DNA of 64,000 nucleotides, taken from NCBI GenBank assembly GCA_018729555.1, contig JAHHQG010000025.1, positions 186,001-250,000 of the forward strand, given 5' to 3'. Source of the DNA: Clostridiales bacterium. Its GTDB lineage: Bacteria > Bacillota > Sulfobacillia > RBS10-35. The notes beneath the pieces were generated by a model that was not told the origin of the DNA, ran no database searches, and saw only the letters and a list, made by a program, of their open reading frames with translations. The position numbers and the translations under genes were made by a program. Shown here one piece after another: positions 9,924-20,116 of this stretch. Every line of letters starts with the position of its first letter. The first letter of the stretch is position 1.

Positions 9924-11624
9924 ATGGGCCAGCTGCACATCACCCTGGATGTGGGGAGCACCTTCACCAAAGCCTGCCTCTGGGAAGAGGCCGATGACAC
10001 CTTCCTCCTCCTGGGCCAGGCGGCCGCCCCCACCACCGTGGAGGAAGGGGATGTCTTCCCGGGGGTGGAGGCGGCCCTCCGCCGCCTGGAGGCGAAGGCA
10101 GGCCAGGACCTCTGGCGGGAGGGGCGGCCCCTTCCGGGGATTCGCCTGGCGGCCACCTCCAGCGCCGCCGGGGGCCTCCAGATGCTGGTGGCGGGAGTGG
10201 TGCGGTCCCTCACGGCGGAGAGCGCCCAGCGGGCCGCCATGGGGGCCGGGGCGGTGGTGACGGAGGTTCTGGCTCTGGATCGGCAGCTGTCGCCGGCGGA
10301 GCTCCTGGAGGCCGTCCGGCAGGCCCGCCCCGACCTCATCCTCCTGGCGGGGGGCACCGACGATGCCCAGCGGATTCCGGTGGTGCGCTTGGCGGAGATC
10401 CTCCGGGCCGCCTCACCCCGCTCCCGCCTGGACGGGAGCCCCGTCCCCATCATCTTCGCCGGGAGCCAGGCCGCCCGCCCCTACGTCCAGAACATCCTGG
10501 GGTCCCACCATCCCCTCTACTTCGCCGAAAACATCCGCCCCCGCCTGGAGGAAGAGCGGCGGGAGACGGTGCGGGATGTGGTGCACCGGCTGTTCCTGGA
10601 CCACGTCATGGTGAAGGCGCCGGGGTATCCTCGCCTTTTGGAAACCTGCGGGGAGGAGCTGGAACCGACGCCTCGGGCGGCGGGGCGGATCCTGGAGATG
10701 GCGGCCCTCCGGGATGGCCTCCAGCTCCTGGCGGCCGATGTGGGGGGCGCCACCACCGACATCTTTTCCGTCCTGGACGGCACCTTCTTTCGGAGCGTCA
10801 GCGCCCATGTGGGGATCACCTACAGCGCCCTCACCACCGTGGAGGCGGCCGGCCTTCCCCAGGTCCTGGCCTGGCATCCCCGAGGGGAAGAGGCCATGGC
10901 CGCCCTCTACCAGCGGGCCGTCTGGCCCACCACCTTGGCGGAGACGGAGGAGGAAGCCCTGGTGGATGAGGCCCTGGCGAGGGAAGCCCTCCGCCTGGCC
11001 TTTGCCCAGCACCAGGAGCTGGTGGTGGGGTTGAAGGGCATCCAGCAAAGGCGCACCTTTGACCACATCTTCGGGCAGCAGCGCACTGGCCAGCACCTTT
11101 TAACCCCCGGCAAGCTGGATGTCCTCATCGCATCAGGCGGAATCTTTTCCCGAAGAGATCCCCAAAAGGCCTGGGACATTCTCCTGGAGGGCATCCGCAT
11201 CGGGGGCGTGTACCGGGTCTACCTGGATGACCGCTACCTCCTCTCCCATGCGGGGCTTCTCGCCCGGCGGAAGCCGGAGAAGGTCCTCTCCTTCTGGCTG
11301 AGGGAAGGTCTTTTGCCCCTGGGATCGGCGGTGGTGGCCTGGGGAGCCCTTCAGCCCGGCCGCCTGGCCTTCCGCTACCGCGTGGTGGAAACGGGGGAAA
11401 CGGGCTCCGTCGAGGGGGGGAGCCGGGCGGTGGTGGCCGCAGGGGCCGGCGAAGTGCGGACGGTGGAGCTGATGCCGGCCCGGGGCGTGGATGTGGGAGG
11501 AGGGCCGGGGAAACCCACAGTGGAAAAGCTCCGGGGAGGAGCGGCAGGGATCCTCCTGGACGGGCGGGGGGTGCCCCTCCTCCCTCGGAAAGAACGGCTG
11601 GCGGCAGGGAGGGTGAGGGCATGA
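9924..11624 (+). CDS. MutL/GlmL-family actin-like ATPase
   Basis: 566-residue protein of the MutL/GlmL family (ASKHA fold), best known beside glutamate mutase and other B12 mutases, where it is thought to be a reactivating chaperone. The phosphate-1 motif LDVGSTFTKACLW is at residues ~7-19, and AADVGGATTDIFSVLDG near 270 is the phosphate-2 motif; TSSAAGGLQMLVAG and LLAGGTDDA are also family-like. A clear GGGGGAGG precedes ATG 9924. No B12 mutase lies nearby; instead it is joined to ABC subunits upstream and an unrecognised protein downstream (ATGA overlap). Family call is firm, client unknown. Confidence 0.85.
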   Translation: MGQLHITLDVGSTFTKACLWEEADDTFLLLGQAAAPTTVEEGDVFPGVEAALRRLEAKAGQDLWREGRPLPGIRLAATSSAAGGLQMLVAGVVRSLTAESAQRAAMGAGAVVTEVLALDRQLSPAELLEAVRQARPDLILLAGGTDDAQRIPVVRLAEILRAASPRSRLDGSPVPIIFAGSQAARPYVQNILGSHHPLYFAENIRPRLEEERRETVRDVVHRLFLDHVMVKAPGYPRLLETCGEELEPTPRAAGRILEMAALRDGLQLLAADVGGATTDIFSVLDGTFFRSVSAHVGITYSALTTVEAAGLPQVLAWHPRGEEAMAALYQRAVWPTTLAETEEEALVDEALAREALRLAFAQHQELVVGLKGIQQRRTFDHIFGQQRTGQHLLTPGKLDVLIASGGIFSRRDPQKAWDILLEGIRIGGVYRVYLDDRYLLSHAGLLARRKPEKVLSFWLREGLLPLGSAVVAWGALQPGRLAFRYRVVETGETGSVEGGSRAVVAAGAGEVRTVELMPARGVDVGGGPGKPTVEKLRGGAAGILLDGRGVPLLPRKERLAAGRVRA

Positions 11625-12895
11625 GAAAGCGGGCCATCTTGGAATTCGGCCCCTTTCGCGAAGAGGTCCTGGGAGGCCCGGGGAGCCGGGGGCTGGTGCA
11701 GGAGGGCGAAGATGTCCTCCCCGGCACCCCTCTTCTCGAGATGGAGACCTTCCGTGGCGCCCCCTTCTTCCTCTCCCTCCGGCAGGGCCTGGGCCTCCAG
11801 CGCTGGGACCCCGAGGAGGCCCGTCCTTGGGTCCTCAAAGAAGCGGGGGATCCGGTAGAAAAGGGCGAAGTGGTGGCGCAGCGGACGGTGGGTCTTTTGA
11901 AGAGCGCCCGCCAGGTCTTCAGCCCCGTCAAGGGCACGGTGGAATGGGTCTCCTGGCAGCGGGGGGAGATGCTCATCCGGGAGGACCCGGTCCACGCCCA
12001 GCCGGTGGTGGTGGTGAACGCCGCCCGCCAGCTGGATATCTGGCCCGGTACTTTGAGGGGCCACCTGGTGGTGCGGGAGGGGGCCGAGGTGAAGGCGGGC
12101 GCCATCCTGGCGGCCGTCCCTTCTCGCCTCGGGGTCCAGGTGGTGTATGCCCCTGTGGACGGCCGGGTGGAGAAGATCGACGACCGGACGGGGATGATCT
12201 ACCTCCTCCGGCCGGTGGAGGCGGCCCGCCGCCTCTCCCCCTTTTACGGAAAGGTGGAAGCGGTGGAAGGGGACCGGGTGATCCTCCGGGTGGAAGGCGC
12301 CCGGGTCTGGGGAGTCTTCGGGGAAGGGGCGCCGGTGGGAGGGCCTCTCTCCCTGGCGAAGGAGCCGGGACCTCACCTGGCGGGAACCCTCTGGATCTAT
12401 CCCGGCCCTTTGACGGAAGACCTTTACCAAAAGGCCCGCCGCTTCGGAGCGAAGGGGGTGGTGGCGGGAACGGCCCTTCACCCCCTGGGCCACGATCTTC
12501 CCTACATGATCACCGAAGGCTTCGGGGAGGGCGCCATGCTGGAGGAACTGGCGGCTTTTCTGAAAGAGCTGGAAGGGGTCGAAGGCCATCTCAACCCCCG
12601 TACGCAGGTGCAGGCGGGGGGCCTGCGGCCCCATCTCACCCTTTCAGGACCCGGCGCACCGAAGGAAGGGCGGGCCATCCGTGGCGAGGCTTCCCGGGGC
12701 GAGGCCGGGGAAGCCGTCATCCTCCGGCGGGGCGCCTTTGGCGGAAAGCGGGGCCGGGTGTTGGGGGCCGCCGGGGATGTGGCCTTTCCCGGCGGCCTTC
12801 GCCTTCCCGCCGCGGAAGTGGAGCTCATCACCGGAGAGCGGGTGCTGGCGGCCCTGGACAACCTGGAGGTGATCCGCTATGAGGCCGGGGGTTAG
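11621..12895 (+). CDS. Unrecognised protein with barrel-sandwich and KOW-like features
   Basis: 424 residues, no signal peptide or membrane segment seen. I do not recognise the family. The first ~210 residues contain repeated turns typical of biotinyl/lipoyl or RnfC-like barrel-sandwich folds (VFSPVKGTVEWV; VVYAPVDGRVEKID), separated by 'gdpVekGevva' phrases. A middle part (~245-310) is Gly/Pro rich with GTLWIYPGPLTEDLYQKARR. The C-terminus (~370-420) reads like a KOW/SH3 barrel: GAFGGKRGRVLG then ALDNLEVIRYE. It is coupled to the MutL-family ATPase by ATGA, so the two may act as a pair (inference). Confidence 0.75.
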   Translation: MRKRAILEFGPFREEVLGGPGSRGLVQEGEDVLPGTPLLEMETFRGAPFFLSLRQGLGLQRWDPEEARPWVLKEAGDPVEKGEVVAQRTVGLLKSARQVFSPVKGTVEWVSWQRGEMLIREDPVHAQPVVVVNAARQLDIWPGTLRGHLVVREGAEVKAGAILAAVPSRLGVQVVYAPVDGRVEKIDDRTGMIYLLRPVEAARRLSPFYGKVEAVEGDRVILRVEGARVWGVFGEGAPVGGPLSLAKEPGPHLAGTLWIYPGPLTEDLYQKARRFGAKGVVAGTALHPLGHDLPYMITEGFGEGAMLEELAAFLKELEGVEGHLNPRTQVQAGGLRPHLTLSGPGAPKEGRAIRGEASRGEAGEAVILRRGAFGGKRGRVLGAAGDVAFPGGLRLPAAEVELITGERVLAALDNLEVIRYEAGG

Positions 12896-13289
12896 GGAAC
12901 TGGCCCTCATCGCCATCTGGGTCCTGGCGGCGGGATCCGCGGTGGGCCTTTTCCTGAAGGCCCTGGGGCTCCACGAATTCTGGGTCCTCCTCGGTTACCC
13001 GGTGGCCATGCGCCTCTTCGGAGACGGGGCGGCGGGGCGCCTCTTTCCGGGCCGCCAGCTTCGCACCCGGCGCCCCCTGGGCGATGAAATCCTGGCGGTC
13101 CTCCACTGGGGTTTCCCTTTGGCGGTGGTGCAGCGGCTCCTGGCCGGCATCCTCCCCGCCGGGCCCGTCCTATGGGTCGTGACATCGCCCCTCCCGGCGG
13201 CCCTGGGCTACCTCATCGACCTCTATCCCCGCTGGCAAGCCGATATGGCCCGGGCGACCCTGGCCGATCGCTTGGGTTCCTGGCCATAG
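12879..13289 (+). CDS. Membrane protein of unknown function
   Basis: 136 residues with about three hydrophobic segments (~8-27, 67-87 and 90-110) and basic loops. I do not recognise it. It overlaps the preceding gene by 17 bases in another frame and is the last gene of the 6.5-13.3 kb operon; the next gene is convergent only nine bases away. Possibly a membrane anchor for the operon's soluble proteins (inference). Confidence 0.65.
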   Translation: MRPGVRELALIAIWVLAAGSAVGLFLKALGLHEFWVLLGYPVAMRLFGDGAAGRLFPGRQLRTRRPLGDEILAVLHWGFPLAVVQRLLAGILPAGPVLWVVTSPLPAALGYLIDLYPRWQADMARATLADRLGSWP

Positions 13290-13297
13290 CATCTGCA

Positions 13298-14395
13298 TCA
13301 GGTCTTGGGCTTTCCCACATGGGCCCGGATGACCTCCCAGGTGCTGGGGGGCTCAAACCCCAGGCGCCAGAGGGCGACGCCCCTCAGGTTTCGCGCTTGG
13401 GCCAGCTCCAGCCGCTGCTTCAGCATCAGGTCATCCTGAAACCAGATGCTGTGGTGAACCCCCTGTTCGTCGGTGTATTCCAAGTACGGGTTTTGGGAGA
13501 CCCGCTCCCGGCGGATGGTGAGGCCTTTATCCCGGGCCAGCTGCAGGATGGCGGAGAGGGTCCGCTCCTGGGGTTCTCCCCCGGAAGACGTCCAATCCCG
13601 CCCGTAAAGGCCCGCCGCCAGGACCAGCTTCTGCGCCGGGATGCCCATGCGCAAGAGGTGGTCGATGTTCCGCTGCACCCAGGGGTTGGGGGAGATGGGC
13701 CCGGGAATGCCTCCCGGATGGTAGAAGTCGTAGAGCATCACCACCAGGTAATCGCTGCAGTCGGAAAGAGCTTTGTAGTCATAGGCGCCGTTGATCTCCG
13801 GGTCCACGTCGAGAGGGGGAAAGACGGCCACCGAGAGGCCGACCCCTTTGGGGAGGGCGTCCCTCAGGCCGCACACCAGCTTGGTGAGCCCCACGTTGCT
13901 CTCCGGCGGGATGAGCTCAAAGTCGATGTTCACCGAGGAATACCCGTTCCTTTGCACCACATCCACCAGGTTCCCGATGGCCCGGCTGCGGGCCTGGGGG
14001 TCCGTCAGCATGGAGGAGTTGCTCTCCCCCGCCCCCTTTTTGTTGTTGGCCAGGATCCCGAACTTCACGTTCCGGTTCTTGAAGTACTGCAACACCTGAG
14101 GCCGGGAGGAATCGGTGACGATGGCCCCGTCGCCGCCGATGCTGTACCAGAAGGCCAGGATCTCGGAAAGCTCGTTGGCGTGGTCGCGGGCATCGGGGAA
14201 GGAGTCGGGAAATTCTTCGCTCCAACCGTTGTCGAAGTAGCCGATGATCTCCAGGGGATGGGTGGTCACCATGACGGGCGGTTTGGCCACTGGCGGCCGG
14301 GTGGTGGCCGTCCGCAGGGATGAGATGCCGGCCGCCACCAACAATAAGAGGGCGGCCAGGAGCCCTGCCCCGACCCGCCAATCCTCTTGCCCCAC
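13298..14395 (-). CDS. Membrane-anchored glycoside hydrolase family 18 protein
   Basis: 365 residues: an N-terminal membrane anchor (~residues 9-27), a short linker and a GH18 barrel. The catalytic motif appears as SVNIDFELIP, keeping the D-x-E pair in which Glu is the acid. LVVMLYDFYHPGG and LVLAAGLYGRDW are the later conserved strands. Similar proteins (YdhD, YaaH/SleL-like) act on cell-wall or cortex glycans in spore formers, so a cell-wall role is likely. GTG at 14393-14395 is the first canonical start; the frame stays open upstream to 14470 with no ATG, GTG or TTG, so the true start may lie further upstream (ATC 14450-14452 follows GAGGGG by six bases). Confidence 0.85.
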   Translation of the reverse strand: MGQEDWRVGAGLLAALLLLVAAGISSLRTATTRPPVAKPPVMVTTHPLEIIGYFDNGWSEEFPDSFPDARDHANELSEILAFWYSIGGDGAIVTDSSRPQVLQYFKNRNVKFGILANNKKGAGESNSSMLTDPQARSRAIGNLVDVVQRNGYSSVNIDFELIPPESNVGLTKLVCGLRDALPKGVGLSVAVFPPLDVDPEINGAYDYKALSDCSDYLVVMLYDFYHPGGIPGPISPNPWVQRNIDHLLRMGIPAQKLVLAAGLYGRDWTSSGGEPQERTLSAILQLARDKGLTIRRERVSQNPYLEYTDEQGVHHSIWFQDDLMLKQRLELAQARNLRGVALWRLGFEPPSTWEVIRAHVGKPKT

Positions 14396-14526
14396 ATACT
14401 TTCCCAGGCGGGCTAGAAACTGACGAACCGATGGCCAAGTGTCCTTGGCGATGACAATCCCCTCGCCTTATATTGGCCCCCGTTTGGCGCTATCATGCAG
14501 CTAGCAAGGAAGAGAGGTGCAAAGCC

Positions 14527-15705
14527 ATGACCTATATCTACGCCTACGGACGAACCCCCTTTGGGAAGTTCGGCGGGAGCCTCGCGACGGTGCCGGCGGT
14601 GGAGCTGGGAGCTCATGTCCTGCGCTCCCTTTTGGGAAAGACGGAGGTGGATCCCAAGGCCATCGACTATGTCCTCATGGGCATGGTGGTTCAGGCCGGC
14701 GCCGGCCAGATCCCTTCCCGCCAGGCTTCCATGGGGGCGGGCATGCCCCCGGAGGTGCCCTCCGACACCATCAACAAGGTGTGCGCCTCGGGTCTGCGGG
14801 CGGTGTATTACGGCCACCTCATGATCGGGGCGGGGGAGGCGCGCCTCATCCTGGCGGGGGGCATGGAGAGCATGAGCCAGGCCCCTTACGCCCTTCCCCG
14901 GGCCCGCTTCGGCTACCGCATGGGGAACGGGGAGCTCTTGGACCTGGTGATCCATGACGGCCTCTTTTGCTCCTTCGGCCAGTGCCACATGGGCGTCTAC
15001 GGGAGCCGGGTGGCGAAGGAATTCGGCATCACCCGGGAAGCCCAGGACGAATGGGCGCTGCGGAGCCATCAGCGGGCATGGGCGGCCAGGGAGGCGGGCC
15101 GCCTCGCCGAAGAGATCTTCCCCGTGGAGGTGGCGGGCCCCAAGGGCGGTCGCACCCTGGTGGAGCATGACGAGGCCATCCGGCCCGATACCAGCCTGGA
15201 GAAGCTGGCGGCCCTCAAGCCCGCCTTCGAGCCGGACGGGACGGTCACGGCCGGGAACGCCCCGGGCCTCAGCGACGGGGCGGCAGCCCTTCTTCTGGGG
15301 AACGAAGAGGTGGGGAAAGCCTTGGGCCTCAAGCCCCTGGCCCGCATCGTGGCCACCGGCCAGGTGAGCGCCGAACCCCCCTACCTCCACACCGTCCCTT
15401 GGCTTTCGGCCCAGCAGGCCCTGCAAAAGGCCGGGCTGAAGGTGGAGGACATCCACCTCTGGGAGATCAACGAGGCTTTTGCCGCCGTAACCCTCACCAG
15501 CATCAAGCTGGGGGGCATCGATCCGGAACGGGTGAACGTCAACGGGGGTGCCGTAGCCCTGGGCCATCCCATCGGAGCCAGCGGCGCCCGCATCTTGGGG
15601 ACCTTGGCCTTGGAGCTCCAAAAACGGGGTGGCGGCTACGGCGTGGCGGCCATCTGCTCCGGGGGCGGCCAGGGCGAGGCCGTGATCATCCGCGCGGAGG
15701 GCTGA
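14527..15705 (+). CDS. Acetyl-CoA acetyltransferase (thiolase)
   Basis: 392-residue thiolase II. The nucleophilic cysteine is in TINKVCASGLRAVYYG (~residue 88), followed by GGMESMSQAPY, INEAFAAV, the catalytic histidine in GGAVALGHPIGASGARI (~349), and the second cysteine in CSGGGQGEA near the C-terminus. It condenses two acetyl-CoA or cleaves acetoacetyl-CoA; direction cannot be told from sequence. GGAAGAGAGG precedes ATG 14527. Followed within three bases by moeA, an unusual partner. Resembles AtoB/PhaA in length. Confidence 0.93.
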   Translation: MTYIYAYGRTPFGKFGGSLATVPAVELGAHVLRSLLGKTEVDPKAIDYVLMGMVVQAGAGQIPSRQASMGAGMPPEVPSDTINKVCASGLRAVYYGHLMIGAGEARLILAGGMESMSQAPYALPRARFGYRMGNGELLDLVIHDGLFCSFGQCHMGVYGSRVAKEFGITREAQDEWALRSHQRAWAAREAGRLAEEIFPVEVAGPKGGRTLVEHDEAIRPDTSLEKLAALKPAFEPDGTVTAGNAPGLSDGAAALLLGNEEVGKALGLKPLARIVATGQVSAEPPYLHTVPWLSAQQALQKAGLKVEDIHLWEINEAFAAVTLTSIKLGGIDPERVNVNGGAVALGHPIGASGARILGTLALELQKRGGGYGVAAICSGGGQGEAVIIRAEG

Positions 15706-15707
15706 GG

Positions 15708-16946
15708 ATGGCGCTCCCCACCCTGGCGGAGGTGGAACGGGACCTGAGGACCCTCCTCCAAGAGGGCGGTTTTTACCGCCCGGGGGAAGAAATCCTTCCC
15801 CTGGAGAAGGCCCTGGGCCGCGTCCTGGCCGCTTCGCCCCGGGCAACGATCACCCTTCCCCCTTTCCCCCGCGCCCATTACGACGGCTTTGCCCTTAGGG
15901 CGGAAGGAGCGGCGCCGGGGAAGGTTCTTCCCGTGGCGGGGGAGATCGCCATGGGGAAAGAGGCCCCCCGGCCCCTCCGAGGCGATGAAGCCTGGTCCAT
16001 CACCACAGGCGGCCATCTGCCGCCGGGCGCCGATGCCGTGGTTCCCCTGGAGGACGTGGACATCCTGGAGAAGGCCATCCGCCTGAAAAAACCCGTCCAG
16101 AAGGGCCAGTACGTCACGCCGGAAGGGGCCGATGTGAAGGCGGGGGAGGAACTCTTGGCGGCCGGAAGGCGCCTTGGGCCCATGGACTTAAGCCTTCTCT
16201 GGGCGGCGGGTGTAAGGGAGGTGGCGGTCTACCGAAAGCCCAAGGCAGCTCTTTTCCTCACGGGCAGCGAAATCCGTCCCCCTCACCTTCCCCTTTTGCC
16301 GGGCACCGTCTGGGATAGCCTCTCGCCCTCCCTTGCCCCTTGGCTTTCCTCCTGGGGCTGGGAGGTGGAGGTCCTGGGTCCTTTTCCGGAAGATCCCGGG
16401 GCCCTCCAGCGGGCCATGGAGGAATCCCTTTCCAAGGCCAGCCTGGGTATCGTCATCGGCGGGAGTTCTCGGGGAAAGGGGGATGGGACGGCGGAAGCCG
16501 TGGCCGCCCTCCCGGGGGGTGAAGTCCTGGGCCACGGCATCGCCATCCAGCCCGGCAGGCCCACCCTTTGGGGAAGGGCCAGGGGTCCCGAAGGAAAAGA
16601 CGCCTTGATCCTGGGGCTGCCGGGGCATCCGGTGTCGGCCCTTTTGGTCTTTTTCCTCCTGGGCTTCCCGGCCTCCCGGCACCTGGCGGGCGAGATCCAT
16701 CCCTGGGCGCGGGGAAAGGTGAAGGCCCGTCTGGCGGAAGGGGTCCAAGCGGGCGCCTACGAGTTCATCGCGCGGGTGGAGCTGCGCTGCGACCAGGAGG
16801 GCCTATGCTGGGCCCACGTTTTGAAAGGCGATTCGGCCATCATGAAGAGTTTGGCCGGGTCCCACGGGTTTCTGCGGCTTCCGCCGGGAGACCGCCGGGA
16901 AGCGGGCCAGGAGGTGGAGGTGGAACTGTGGATGAGTTTCGCATGA
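15708..16946 (+). CDS. moeA: Molybdopterin molybdenumtransferase MoeA-like
   Basis: 412 residues, matching the family length. It inserts molybdate into adenylated molybdopterin. Blocks in order: PPFPRAHYDGFALR (~residue 51; usual form is S-x-MDGYA, so Met is replaced by Tyr), TTGGHLPPGADAVVPLED (~102), the MPT-binding region GIVIGGSSRGKGDGT (~250; usual form GGVSxGxxD) and GLPGHPVSALLVF (~305). ATG 15708 is chosen because the frame upstream overlaps the thiolase. Overlaps moaC. Function is likely, though the two motif changes leave room for a MoeA paralogue. Confidence 0.87.
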   Translation: MALPTLAEVERDLRTLLQEGGFYRPGEEILPLEKALGRVLAASPRATITLPPFPRAHYDGFALRAEGAAPGKVLPVAGEIAMGKEAPRPLRGDEAWSITTGGHLPPGADAVVPLEDVDILEKAIRLKKPVQKGQYVTPEGADVKAGEELLAAGRRLGPMDLSLLWAAGVREVAVYRKPKAALFLTGSEIRPPHLPLLPGTVWDSLSPSLAPWLSSWGWEVEVLGPFPEDPGALQRAMEESLSKASLGIVIGGSSRGKGDGTAEAVAALPGGEVLGHGIAIQPGRPTLWGRARGPEGKDALILGLPGHPVSALLVFFLLGFPASRHLAGEIHPWARGKVKARLAEGVQAGAYEFIARVELRCDQEGLCWAHVLKGDSAIMKSLAGSHGFLRLPPGDRREAGQEVEVELWMSFA

Positions 16947-17377
16947 TCTCCGTGGAAAATAAGCCCGTGACCCGCCGCTACGCCCGGGCCCGAGGGCGCC
17001 TCTTCGTCTCCCCTGAGACCCTGCGCCGGGTGAAGGCGCGGGACATCCCCAAGGGCGATCCCTTTCCCGTGGCGAGGGTGGCGGCCATCCAGGCCGCCAA
17101 AGAGACCAGCCGCATCCTTCCCCTGTGCCATCCCCTTCCCCTCTTGGGGGTGGAGGTGGCTTTCCGGGTGGAAGAGGAGCCCCCCGCCCTGTGGGCCGAG
17201 GTGGCGGTGACGGCCGATGCCAGGACAGGGGTGGAGATGGAAGCCCTGACGGGGGTGGCGGCAGCCCTCCTCAGCCTCTACGACATGCTGAAGGCCATCG
17301 ACAAGGGCATGGTCCTGGGGGATGTGGCCCTTTACGAGAAGCGGGGAGGCCGCTCGGGGGATTACGTGCGGGCCTGA
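16928..17377 (+). CDS. moaC: Cyclic pyranopterin monophosphate synthase MoaC
   Basis: 149 residues. Converts 3',8-cyclo-7,8-dihydro-GTP to cPMP in molybdenum-cofactor synthesis. Family blocks: KGDPFPVARVAAIQAAKET, LPLCHPLPL, TGVEMEALTGV and LYDMLKAIDKGM with the catalytic Lys/Asp region. The GTG at 16928 overlaps moeA, follows GGAGGTGGAGGTGG by five bases and gives the usual short lead-in; ATG 16943 is an alternative. No moaA, moaE or mobA is in the window. A strong terminator follows at 17443-17469. Confidence 0.95.
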   Translation: MDEFRMISVENKPVTRRYARARGRLFVSPETLRRVKARDIPKGDPFPVARVAAIQAAKETSRILPLCHPLPLLGVEVAFRVEEEPPALWAEVAVTADARTGVEMEALTGVAAALLSLYDMLKAIDKGMVLGDVALYEKRGGRSGDYVRA

Positions 17378-17442
17378 GAAGCGAGGGGGCAGGGGAAGCC
17401 AGAAAGAGGCGAAAACCTTTACAAGAGCTGCAAGATGCGAAA

Positions 17443-17469
17443 GGAGGGCGGGCCTTGGGCCCGCCCTCC
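17443..17469. terminator. Bidirectional hairpin terminator between moaC and groEL
   Basis: Perfect 12-bp stem GGAGGGCGGGCC / GGCCCGCCCTCC with a three-base loop TTG. On the minus strand it is followed by CTTTCGC, on the plus strand by TCCTTGG, so neither side has a long U tract. It lies between the convergent ends of moaC and groEL and probably serves both. Confidence 0.7.
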
Positions 17470-17490
17470 TCCTTGGGGCGAAGGGGCAGT

Positions 17491-19445
<1,955 letters not shown>

Positions 19446-19478
19446 CCATGATCCCTCCTCACCGACCATCGTATGGTG

Positions 19479-19505
19479 TTAGCACTCACCCTCGACGAGT
19501 GCTAA
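19479..19505. promoter_or_regulatory. CIRCE operator (HrcA binding site)
   Basis: Exact match to the CIRCE consensus: TTAGCACTC, nine-base spacer, GAGTGCTAA. The dyad extends outward to GGTG/CACC, giving 13-bp arms. It sits between the groES promoter and start, as expected for heat-shock repression by HrcA. hrcA itself is not in the window. Confidence 0.97.
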
Positions 19506-19515
19506 CACCAGCCAT

Positions 19516-19545
19516 ATCCTAATGGGACCGACCTTTGGCAGTCAA
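19516..19545 (-). promoter_or_regulatory. Sigma-A-type promoter of groES-groEL
   Basis: On the minus strand TTGACT (19545-19540) and TAGGAT (19521-19516) are 18 bases apart, immediately upstream of CIRCE. Transcription would start close to or inside the operator, consistent with HrcA repression. Confidence 0.65.
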
Positions 19546-19594
19546 CTCCCGGAGGGAGAAAATTTTTCGACAAAAGAAGGGGAGGGGGTGACGG

Positions 19595-20116
19595 ATGACA
19601 GGGCTGGACGATGTGGCCCTTCTCTATGTAGCCCTGGGCCTTTGGGAAGGCTTTCGAAGGGGTTTCTTTTGGTCTTTGGGGCGACTTTTAGGGGGGGCCG
19701 TCGGCGCCGTTTTGGCCATCAAGGAGAGCGGCCAGGCCATCGCTTACCTGCGGGACCGATGGCTGGGGGCCCTTCCCGCCTTTCCGACTCTCTCTGGGGT
19801 GCCGGGCTGGGGCGCCTTGGAATTCTGGCTGTGGATGGCCATGGTCCTGGGCGGCCTGGAGGTCTTCATGCGCCTGGGGGGCAGTCTTCTTTCCCGCTTC
19901 TCCCTCCGCCCCGGTCCGGTAAGCCGCCTCCTGGGATCCCTTCTGGGGGGCCTGGTCCAGCTGGGCCTGGCTGCCCTCATCGTAGGCGGTCTTTTGGAGA
20001 TCCCCTACACGGCCCCCTTCGCGAAGGAAAGCCTCTGGGTAAAGTCCATGCCCCGCCTTTTTGAGGGCGTGGAGAAGCTCTGGTCCTTCTGGCGGGAAGC
20101 CTCCCTCACCCCTTAG
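19595..20116 (+). CDS. CvpA-like membrane protein
   Basis: 173 residues with four likely membrane segments (~5-25, 28-45, 68-92 and 108-135). The N-terminal pattern (aspartate, hydrophobic run, GLWEGFRRGFFWSLGRLLGG) resembles CvpA-family proteins, which are usually described as colicin-V-production or stress-related membrane proteins. Assignment is by topology and this one block. ATG 19595 follows GGGGAGGGGG. Convergent with, and overlapping by four bases, the TPR gene on the minus strand. Confidence 0.55.
   Translation: MTGLDDVALLYVALGLWEGFRRGFFWSLGRLLGGAVGAVLAIKESGQAIAYLRDRWLGALPAFPTLSGVPGWGALEFWLWMAMVLGGLEVFMRLGGSLLSRFSLRPGPVSRLLGSLLGGLVQLGLAALIVGGLLEIPYTAPFAKESLWVKSMPRLFEGVEKLWSFWREASLTP

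Noticed and set aside
11827-12882. 351-codon open frame inside the unrecognised 11621-12895 gene
   Set aside because: Gly/Pro/Arg-rich +1 shadow; the overlapping frame has the coupled start and sensible composition.
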